Below are positions 1 through 5,761 of a stretch of 7,056 nucleotides of DNA, piece by piece. The position numbers were made by a program, and so were the translations under genes. Source of the stretch: Balneolales bacterium (GTDB lineage Bacteria; Bacteroidota; Rhodothermia; Balneolales; HLUCCA01); assembly GCA_022565415.1 (NCBI GenBank), contig JAIUMT010000160.1, positions 1 to 7,056 of the forward strand, read 5' to 3'. Below the pieces are notes generated by a model. That model did not search any database, was not told where the DNA came from, and saw only the letters and a list, made by a program, of their open reading frames with translations. How positions within the stretch are numbered: position 1 is the first letter of the stretch; each line of letters begins with the position of its first letter.

Positions 1-588
1 ATAAATGCGCTTATTGACAATGATTCGAGCGGGTTAAGTCGGTTTTTGAAGGTCGGCGAACCCATTTCTCAGAAAATTATCGACGAAATATCTTCACGCG
101 ACCTGCGGGTGTTGCTATTCGGAGCGGCTTTTGGCCTGGCAGACCTGGCCGAAGATAACCCCATTTCGTTACCTGAGGGGAGTATTATTATGGAAACGGG
201 TGGGATGAAAACCTATCGAAGAGAAATGTCTCGCGAACAGCTGCACCATTTGCTTGCTGAGGGATTCGGTGTTTCGACCGGGGATATTCACTCAGAATAT
301 GGCATGACGGAATTGCTGTCGCAATCGTATTCTACCGGCGATGGGTGGTTTAAGTCTCCGCCGTGGGTTCGGGTGAGTGTTCGCAATGCGTTGAATCCGC
401 TCGAGGAGATGCCTGATGGGGAAGAGGGTTTAATTGGCGTGATCGATTTGGCCAATTGGGCGTCTTGTCCGTTTATTTTGACCGGTGATAGGGGTGTGCG
501 GCGCTGGGATGGAGGGTTTAAAGTGCTTGGGCGCTGGAGCCAGTTTCATTTGAGGGGATGTAACTTTTTAATGGATGTGGAAAGATGA
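1..588 (+). CDS. LuxE-type acyl-protein synthetase (fatty-acid activating), C-terminal part only
   Basis: The frame is open from the first base, so the gene starts upstream; 195 residues are visible, about the last half to 60% of a family usually 320-370 residues long. LuxE-family enzymes adenylate a fatty acid with ATP and load it on a cysteine for reduction by LuxC. Visible here are ETGGMK (nt 193-210) and the adenylate-enzyme-type motif HSEYGMTE (nt 289-312), followed by DLAN and SCPF, GVRRWDGGFKVLGR, and RGCNF at the end. The cysteine of RGCNF lies eight residues from the C-terminus, close to where LuxE of luminous bacteria carries its acylated cysteine (inference). The stop TGA overlaps the start of the next gene in ATGATGA, which implies translational coupling. 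No luciferase genes are visible, so the aldehyde is probably used for something other than light. The TTG at nt 46 is not a credible start, because the family sequence continues through it. Confidence 0.85.
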   Translation: MNALIDNDSSGLSRFLKVGEPISQKIIDEISSRDLRVLLFGAAFGLADLAEDNPISLPEGSIIMETGGMKTYRREMSREQLHHLLAEGFGVSTGDIHSEYGMTELLSQSYSTGDGWFKSPPWVRVSVRNALNPLEEMPDGEEGLIGVIDLANWASCPFILTGDRGVRRWDGGFKVLGRWSQFHLRGCNFLMDVER

Positions 589-1688
589 TGAAACCTATTT
601 CAGCGGAGCAAATCGCCTATTTTTTGGAAGAGTGGTTAACTGCGGTCGACTCGCCTTTGCATCGGGCCGTTGAGAAAACCATCGGGGAGAAGCTTTTCCA
701 TGCTTCGGATGTCCATTTTGCGGTAAATCATTTGCGTGAAACGGTGTTGGATGGTCAGCCGCAGAACTGGTTGGACGAAGTTCAGAATGAAGAAACCAAT
801 CACGGGCTTGGCACCGACTTGACTCAACCACAGAACTCATTACGCGAAGTTCAGAATGAAAAAAATACCCTCCGAACAATTTTATGTCTTCATGCAGGAA
901 ATCTGCCCTTGGTCGGATTTCAGGATGTGCTTGCTGTTTTGTTAAGCGGTGTGGGGTATGCTGGGAAGCTATCCAGAAAAGACCCGTATTTGCTGCAATC
1001 GTTTATTGATTTGGTTCGGAAACGCTATCCAGATGCGAATTTTCAGTCTAGTGTTGACATCAGTGCGTTTCAAAACAGGCAGTTTCAGGAGTGGATGTTT
1101 GCGGGGTCGGAGGGGAGTTTGCGGCAGCTCGAGAGGGAGCTGGTCTCGCGGCAGATTATTGTGCCACAGCACAGGGCGCTTCGCCGCACGGCGCATTTTT
1201 CGGCTGCATGCATCAATGAATTCAAAAGCTCAGACGCCCGGGACTTGATGGAAGCGGTACTTCGATATGGCGGGAAGGGTTGTCGCTCGGTTGCACTGGT
1301 ATACTCGTACTTGGCACTCGAAGAAGTCGCACCAATGTTAACTGAGGCCGCCAACGAGTGGTTTCATCAGAATAAGTTAGATCCAAAACCCTTGCCGTTT
1401 GTCCGATATCGGAAAGCCTATAACTATGCGGTCGGGGTTCCGAGTTTACTTTTGGGATCGCATCTAATGCAGGCTGGTGTTGCCTCGCCCGATCATCCCG
1501 AAATTGTTTACTGGCAGGACTATCAGTCTCCGATTCAGGTCAAAATGAATTATTCCGGCATTTTACAGGAGGTTTACGGATGCGGCAATACGGAGCTTAC
1601 TCCACTAAACCTGGCACAGCGCCCGCCCATAAACTGGAAACCGGACGGGGTCGATACGCTACGCTGGATAGTAAACTCAGAATTTTAA
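585..1688 (+). CDS. LuxC-type acyl-CoA reductase (fatty aldehyde forming)
   Basis: This 367-residue protein matches the LuxC family of NADPH-dependent long-chain acyl reductases, distant relatives of aldehyde dehydrogenases that reduce acyl-CoA or an acyl group from LuxE to a fatty aldehyde. Family landmarks are HAGNLPLVGF (residues 103-112), the KLSRKDP segment (128-134), GGKGCRSVALVY with the predicted catalytic Cys233, the YRKAYNYA block, and DGVDTLRW near the C-terminus. The start is the first ATG of ATGATGA, overlapping the luxE-like stop; the second ATG is equally possible and changes the protein by one residue. No signal peptide is visible, so it should be cytoplasmic. Oddity: residues 58-93 contain two copies of a QPQN-x-L-x-EVQNE unit spaced 23 residues apart, just before the conserved AGN block, where homologues as I recall them have a shorter linker. 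Its last 12 bases overlap a minus-strand remnant. Confidence 0.87.
   Translation: MMKPISAEQIAYFLEEWLTAVDSPLHRAVEKTIGEKLFHASDVHFAVNHLRETVLDGQPQNWLDEVQNEETNHGLGTDLTQPQNSLREVQNEKNTLRTILCLHAGNLPLVGFQDVLAVLLSGVGYAGKLSRKDPYLLQSFIDLVRKRYPDANFQSSVDISAFQNRQFQEWMFAGSEGSLRQLERELVSRQIIVPQHRALRRTAHFSAACINEFKSSDARDLMEAVLRYGGKGCRSVALVYSYLALEEVAPMLTEAANEWFHQNKLDPKPLPFVRYRKAYNYAVGVPSLLLGSHLMQAGVASPDHPEIVYWQDYQSPIQVKMNYSGILQEVYGCGNTELTPLNLAQRPPINWKPDGVDTLRWIVNSEF
755..863 (+). repeat. In-frame pair of imperfect palindromic direct repeats inside the luxC-like gene
   Basis: Two copies of about 40 bases lie at 755-794 and 824-863, exactly 69 bases (23 codons) apart. They share the uninterrupted 16-base core CGAAGTTCAGAATGAA (776-791 and 845-860) and the flank CAGAACT. 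Within each copy, CAGAACT (762-768; 831-837) and AGTTCAG (779-785; 848-854) form an imperfect inverted repeat of six pairs out of seven around a ten-base loop. The 29 bases between copies are not obviously repeated. The frame stays open. This could be a tandem duplication of a 69-base segment, or two insertions of a small dispersed palindromic element; the window alone cannot decide. Confidence 0.75.
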
Positions 1689-1904
1689 AACACTAATTCG
1701 TCGGGCTGCCTCTTCTCTTGATATTCGGTTCTGGGTAGCTGCGTCAAGGTCAGATTTTCGAACTGAAATGACGTATGTGTTCGCCGGGTTCAGTCCCGCA
1801 ATTCGGGTTCCATCACGCAAAATCATCATCACAACCTGATTGTCGCCAACGTTCTGAAGCGTGGAACCGTAATTCAATAAGACGTGCAGCTTGATGCAAT
1901 AGTT
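1677..1904 (-). pseudogene. Probable C-terminal remnant of a larger protein, family not recognised
   Basis: Read on the minus strand, an open stretch of 75 codons runs from just after a TAA at 1905-1907 to a TGA at 1677-1679. It has no upstream in-frame ATG; the only early initiator is a TTG at 1875-1877. The peptide reads like real protein: a stretch around LLNYGSTLQNVGDNQVVMM, then ILRDGTRIAGL, then the charged helical tail VRKSDLDAATQNRISREEAA. It resembles the last segment of a longer protein, but I cannot name the family. Space for an N-terminal part is missing, because the pyrophosphatase gene ends only 25 bases before the open stretch begins. Its stop overlaps the end of the convergent luxC-like gene. 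The most likely reading is the decayed 3' end of a lost gene; a small expressed gene with a TTG start is the alternative. Confidence 0.4.
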
Positions 1905-1929
1905 TTACACGCACTCAAAAAAAAGATAC

Positions 1930-2583
1930 TTATTCGATAAAATGTTCGACTGAAGTCGTAAAAATGCTCAAAGCCTCATCTCTATCACCTACTGAGCTGC
2001 CCTCCACATACCCCTCACCCTTATAATTTTCCATAAATGTAGTGATGATGGAGATAATGCCGGGGTATTCTTCATTCAACTGACCGATGCTTTGAATATG
2101 ACCGAACCATCCTGAAGGGTCGACCGCAATAAGTTTATCATCCTGTTCTCCCCGATCAGTCATCTTAATTACTCCGATAATGCTTCCCGGTACAACACTG
2201 CCACGATCTAATCGCTTCCCTAGTAGGAAAATGTCAATTGGGTCTCCATCACCGCCTAACTCAACGGGTAATAGTGTTCGTGGGATCATTCCGTAATTCG
2301 CCGGATAGGGCAAATACGACACCACTCTAAAGGAATCGGAACTTACCGCTTCCCACATCAGATAGCCCGTTTCTTTGTCGACTTCCCACTTCTGATTATC
2401 ACCTGCGGGAATCTCAACCACAATATTCACCAGTGAATCGTTGTAATTCGGATCGAAACCACGCAAGAAATCGTGTGTCGTTATGATGAAATCGGATTCA
2501 CTTGGCGGAAGTGGCTGTTGTTCGCATGCAGTGGCTACGATAATTGTAACTAAAATTATGAGCACGAAATTTTTTGAAATCAT
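1930..2583 (-). CDS. Exported lipoprotein inorganic pyrophosphatase, family I
   Basis: This 217-residue enzyme should hydrolyse pyrophosphate to two phosphates outside the cytoplasm. The chosen start (ATG at 2581-2583) gives a clean lipoprotein signal, MISK then a hydrophobic stretch to ATAC with Cys20; an earlier in-frame ATG at 2635-2637 would place 18 polar residues before it. After a short linker comes a complete family I core. By alignment to the E. coli enzyme, the active-site residues are E57, K65, E67, R86, Y97, the signature DGDPIDI (D112, D114, D117), D143, D148 and K150 in TDRGEQDDK, and Y187/K188. Nothing essential looks missing. Most family I enzymes are cytosolic, so the lipoprotein form is notable. 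It is transcribed away from the receptor gene and shares the 347-base region with it. An eight-T run lies just after the stop on the coding strand, but no good terminator stem sits next to it. Confidence 0.93.
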   Translation of the reverse strand: MISKNFVLIILVTIIVATACEQQPLPPSESDFIITTHDFLRGFDPNYNDSLVNIVVEIPAGDNQKWEVDKETGYLMWEAVSSDSFRVVSYLPYPANYGMIPRTLLPVELGGDGDPIDIFLLGKRLDRGSVVPGSIIGVIKMTDRGEQDDKLIAVDPSGWFGHIQSIGQLNEEYPGIISIITTFMENYKGEGYVEGSSVGDRDEALSIFTTSVEHFIE

Positions 2584-2620
2584 GGTGTAGGTTTTATAAG
2601 TCTTTGCGGAACGGTTAATC

Positions 2621-2636
2621 TGACCGACTTTTGACA
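2621..2636 (-). promoter_or_regulatory. Weak candidate direct-repeat operator upstream of the pyrophosphatase gene
   Basis: On the minus strand, TGTCA (2632-2636) and GGTCA (2621-2625) start 11 bases apart, 38 bases before the pyrophosphatase ATG. The spacing and the GTCA core recall the E. coli Pho box, built from CTGTCAT-type repeats at 11-base steps. Only two short copies are present, the sequence differs from the TAACA repeat on the receptor side, and no clear promoter core follows it, so chance is a fair explanation. Confidence 0.2.
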
Positions 2637-2845
2637 TACTGATAAACTTTTAAGCTGTGGGTTTTGATTGTCGGTAATCAATTCGAACAAATTCAAAGCT
2701 TTCTGAAAAAGTGGTTTTGATGTTCAGGCGTCGAAATTACACGAAAATTGATTCTAAACAATTGCCAGTAAGAGTGATCACATTCAGGGTTTTGGTGTAA
2801 GGGCATAAATAATAGTTGGTTGAGGTTGTGGTGGCATGCGCTCTG

Positions 2846-2889
2846 GTAATAATTTCTTAACAAATAACTAACACTAGCATAACACGAAG
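2846..2889 (+). promoter_or_regulatory. Four-unit 11-base phased direct repeat, candidate response-regulator operator
   Basis: Cutting the sequence into 11-base units from 2846 gives GTAATAATTTC, then TTAACAAATAA (2857), then CTAACACTAGC (2868), then ATAACACGAAG (2879). Positions 2-6 of the last three units are exactly TAACA, and the first unit has TAATA. Direct repeats at exactly 11 bases, one helical turn, are the geometry bound by PhoB and other OmpR-family response regulators (in E. coli, seven-base repeats with four-base spacers). The array ends 41 bases before the receptor ATG and just upstream of a near-match to a -7 promoter element, the place for an activator that stands in for a weak -33 box. 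No TTG is visible at the expected -33 distance. The regulator's identity is inference. Confidence 0.55.
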
Positions 2890-2893
2890 TGCG

Positions 2894-2901
2894 GAACTTT
2901 G
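2894..2901 (+). promoter_or_regulatory. Candidate -7 promoter element for the receptor operon
   Basis: GAACTTTG matches the Bacteroidota primary sigma factor -7 consensus TAnnTTTG at every fixed position except the first. It starts nine bases after the last TAACA of the phased repeat and would put transcription start about 20-25 bases before the ATG at 2931. There is no TTG at the usual -33 position, which fits activator dependence but also lowers confidence. Confidence 0.35.
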
Positions 2902-2930
2902 GTGCAACATTAGCAACCAAAAGATATCCC

Positions 2931-5708
2931 ATGAAAATCAGAAGCATTCTTCTTCTCGTTTCACTTCTCTCAATCTTCTCGCAATTTCAAATAGTACAAG
3001 CTCAGAATCTAGCTGTTCGAGGAATTATATCAGAATCTGGTACGAATGATCCACTAACTGGCGCGACCATCGTGATTCTTGAAAATCAACGTCTGGCTTC
3101 TGTTTCCGGACTCGACGGAAGCTACCTTATTCGCAATATCCCCAGTGGTTCTTACACCGTCCGTGTGTCATACATCGGATTTGAGCCTCAACAAAGAGAA
3201 ATCACGATTACCAATTCAGATATTACGCTGAATATCGCTCTGCAAAATCAGGCGACGCAACTTGATGAACTCACTATTGCCGGACGGCGGGTGGGAAACA
3301 CCGACGAAAGTGCCCGCAATACGGAAAGAAATGCAGACAATGTTGTGAATGTTATCGCAGCCCGATCTATTGAAGTTTCCCCTGATATCACCGTAGCCAA
3401 TGTAATTCAGCGTGTTTCAGGAGTTTCGCTGGAAAGAAACAGTAATGGCGACGGACAGCATGCCATCGTTCGAGGAATGGACAAGCGCTACAACTACACC
3501 TTGGTAAACGGTATCAAAATTCCGAGTCCGGAAACCAAAAATCGATATGTACCCCTCGATATTTTCCCATCAGACCTTCTCGACCGTCTTGAAGTCACGA
3601 AATCGCTAACACCTTCGATGGAAGGCGATGCGATTGGCGGTGTTATAGACATGATAATGAAGGATGCTCCCGACCGCCTGGTTCTGGATTTCAACGTAGG
3701 ATCAGGTTACAATCAGTTATTCTTCGATCGCGATTACCTCGGATTTAATGCCGGAGCAACTCAATCCAACTCACCTCGTGCAACCAACGGAGGCAGTTAT
3801 CAGGCCAGCTCAGATGACTTCCCGCTAGAAAACCTGGATTTTCGTCAGAAAGATGCGCCTGTGAACCGAATATTGGGAATGGCCATTGGGAATCGTTTTA
3901 TGGACGGACGATTGGGCGTGTTGGCAGCTGGTTCATATCAGCAGACATTCCGCGGCGCAAATAGCATGTTTTTTCAGACAGACACCGACCGTGAATCAAA
4001 TAATCCGGTGTACTTTCAAGTTCAGTCACGCGAGTACTCATCCGAGCAAATGCGCTCAGGAATTCACGTAAAGACCGATTTCGAAATCGACCGCAATAAC
4101 AAAATCGACTTTTATAATGCGGTTATTCGACTGAGTGATGTAGAAACACGGGCCCGGGTCGCCACGAACCTCCGAATTGGTCGCGATGGGGCTAGTTTTC
4201 TGGGTACTGGCCGACTTGGCTATTCATTTCGCTCGCGACAACGCGATCAGCAAATCTACAACTCGACTCTGCAGGGGCGCCACTTGATTACGCCAATTCT
4301 AGAGGCGCAATGGTCGGCAGTGTATTCAATGGCCACATTCAACGAACCCGACAGAGCAGAATTAGATCTGATTTCGGGAATCACACGAAATTCGAGTGGT
4401 GAACTGGTACAACAGCCCATTATTTACGATCGGGATTTGAAACGTCGATGGACAAACAACTCGGATCAGGATATTGCCGGTTACCTGAACTTCACCTATT
4501 ACCAAAGCATTGCTGGCGAGCAAGTTCAGTGGCGAACAGGTGGAATGTATCGTCATAAGACTAGAAATAACGAGTTTAACGAATATCTGCTACGTGCCCA
4601 GCCAGCCGAGCAAGTTTGGGATGGAAATGTGAATAATTCGATGTGGCAACTGATTAACCCGATTGGTACACCTCGCGACGCGCTAAATTACGAGTCGGAA
4701 GAAAATATCGGTGCTGCATATTTGCAAGCCCGGGTGTTGATAGGGAATCTTCAGATTTTGGGTGGTGCGCGTTTTGAGTCAACAGATTTCAGTTGGGTTA
4801 CCAATGCTCCAGACCGGGTTCCGGGGCGAATCGGAAGCACATCTTACACCAATTTGCTGCCGAGTTTGCATCTGAAATACATGCCTGTCGACAGAACGAA
4901 CATCAGATTGTCGTATTTCGCCTCCATCAGTCGTCCGAATTTCTTTGAAGTTGTGCCTTACGAAATTGTGGATGAAGACTATCAGGAGCGTGGAAATCCA
5001 TTTTTAAAGCACACAGAGGCACATAACATAGATTTGCGCTTCGAGCATTTTCCAACGCCTTTGGATCAAATTATGGTTGCCGTTTTTTACAAGAACATCA
5101 ACAATCCGATCGAGCAGGCCTTACAGATCGAAGCCCAGCGCATATTTCTGCAGTCGAATAACTTCGGAACTGCCAACAATTTTGGTGTCGAGGTCGACTA
5201 CACGCGCTACATCCGAAACTGGGGACTGCGCGCCTTCTACACCTTTACCGAGTCGCGCATTGAAACCAGCAAGATTTTCAGATTCCGCGACGATAATGGC
5301 AATTTCACATCCCGTCAGATTGATCAGGTGCGTCCATTGCAAGGTCAGTCGAGACACATTGCAAACACCTCACTTCTCTACAAAAACGGCCGACTTGGCA
5401 CCGACGCACAGATTTCCATGGTGTACACAGGAAGACGCATCATAAGTGTATCTCCCTACTATGAAAACGACATCTGGCAGCGGGCATTTACCCAACTTGA
5501 CTTCAGCTTCGAGCAGCGAATAACAAGCAATGTCTCGTTCTATGCCAAAATCAACAACATCTTAAACACCCCGCTTCGTGCCGACATCCGTCGGGAGAAC
5601 ACGGTGAATCCGCAGCAAGTGCCTTATGTGAATCAGACTAATAACGTGCTTGTTCGCGAAGATTATTACCAGCAGACCTATCTGGCCGGAATCAAAGTTA
5701 AGCTTTAA
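2931..5708 (+). CDS. TonB-dependent outer-membrane receptor with N-terminal carboxypeptidase-regulatory-like domain
   Basis: This 925-residue receptor should import a ligand across the outer membrane using TonB energy. The ATG at 2931 directly opens a signal peptide (MKIRS, hydrophobic core, cleavage near VQAQ, residue 25); an earlier GTG at 2889 would add 14 residues before it and falls in the operator region. Domains in order: beta-sandwich regulatory-like domain (about 27-105, with LDGSYLIRNIPSGSYTVRVS), a TonB-box-like LDELTIAG (111-118), plug (about 133-245), then a beta-barrel to the C-terminus. The plug motifs VRGMDKRYNYTLVNG, PSPETKNRYVPLDIFPSDLL, and EVTKSLTPSMEGDAIGG match the class described in TIGR01782 (Xanthomonas/Caulobacter-type receptors) rather than SusC. 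No SusD gene follows; a beta-helix lipoprotein does, 53 bases downstream and with no strong terminator between, so the two are likely one operon. The ligand is unknown. Confidence 0.93.
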   Translation: MKIRSILLLVSLLSIFSQFQIVQAQNLAVRGIISESGTNDPLTGATIVILENQRLASVSGLDGSYLIRNIPSGSYTVRVSYIGFEPQQREITITNSDITLNIALQNQATQLDELTIAGRRVGNTDESARNTERNADNVVNVIAARSIEVSPDITVANVIQRVSGVSLERNSNGDGQHAIVRGMDKRYNYTLVNGIKIPSPETKNRYVPLDIFPSDLLDRLEVTKSLTPSMEGDAIGGVIDMIMKDAPDRLVLDFNVGSGYNQLFFDRDYLGFNAGATQSNSPRATNGGSYQASSDDFPLENLDFRQKDAPVNRILGMAIGNRFMDGRLGVLAAGSYQQTFRGANSMFFQTDTDRESNNPVYFQVQSREYSSEQMRSGIHVKTDFEIDRNNKIDFYNAVIRLSDVETRARVATNLRIGRDGASFLGTGRLGYSFRSRQRDQQIYNSTLQGRHLITPILEAQWSAVYSMATFNEPDRAELDLISGITRNSSGELVQQPIIYDRDLKRRWTNNSDQDIAGYLNFTYYQSIAGEQVQWRTGGMYRHKTRNNEFNEYLLRAQPAEQVWDGNVNNSMWQLINPIGTPRDALNYESEENIGAAYLQARVLIGNLQILGGARFESTDFSWVTNAPDRVPGRIGSTSYTNLLPSLHLKYMPVDRTNIRLSYFASISRPNFFEVVPYEIVDEDYQERGNPFLKHTEAHNIDLRFEHFPTPLDQIMVAVFYKNINNPIEQALQIEAQRIFLQSNNFGTANNFGVEVDYTRYIRNWGLRAFYTFTESRIETSKIFRFRDDNGNFTSRQIDQVRPLQGQSRHIANTSLLYKNGRLGTDAQISMVYTGRRIISVSPYYENDIWQRAFTQLDFSFEQRITSNVSFYAKINNILNTPLRADIRRENTVNPQQVPYVNQTNNVLVREDYYQQTYLAGIKVKL

Positions 5709-5761
5709 CTACATACCTCAAACCGTGCATTACGCACTAACAACAAACAATACATAACTTT

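Larger units (their letters stand above)
2584..2930. other. Divergent intergenic region between the pyrophosphatase and receptor genes
   Basis: This 347-base stretch has no convincing gene; minus-strand reading frames across it lack any recognisable protein pattern. It must carry promoters in both directions. The receptor side holds the 11-base phased repeat (2846-2889) and a near-match to a -7 element (2894-2901), described separately. On the pyrophosphatase side I see only weak signals: a minus-strand AAGCTTTG at 2694-2701, one base off the TAnnTTTG consensus and without a TTG at the usual distance, and a TGTCA/GGTCA pair at 2621-2636. Positions 2640-2840 hold no strong hairpin or repeat that I can see. 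Confidence 0.8.

Noticed and set aside
595..879. Minus-strand open frame across the luxC-like gene whose peptide contains HSELR twice.
   Set aside because: It is antisense to a well-supported enzyme gene; the repeated HSELR is only the reverse reading of the palindromic DNA repeat.
1917..1958. Possible terminator of the pyrophosphatase gene: hairpin CGAC/GTCG (1947-1958) plus an eight-T run on the minus strand (1917-1924).
   Set aside because: The stem is only four to five pairs, lies inside the coding region and is separated from the T run by more than 20 bases, so it is not a canonical intrinsic terminator.
2584..2637. Upstream in-frame ATG (2635-2637) as start of the pyrophosphatase gene.
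   Set aside because: It would put 18 polar residues before the lipoprotein signal; the ATG at 2581-2583 gives a normal signal peptide.
2818..2834. GG runs (GG-TTGA-GG-TTGT-GG-T-GG) upstream of the TAACA array, a formal two-layer G-quadruplex pattern.
   Set aside because: Two-layer patterns are common by chance and unstable; nothing else supports it.
2693..2947. Minus-strand open frame of 84 codons across the intergenic region.
   Set aside because: It overlaps the receptor start and the phased repeat, has no recognisable pattern and would need to begin inside the receptor signal peptide.
5725..5737. Small hairpin GTGC/GCAC in the gap between the receptor and the beta-helix lipoprotein.
   Set aside because: Four pairs with no T run; too weak to call a terminator or attenuator.
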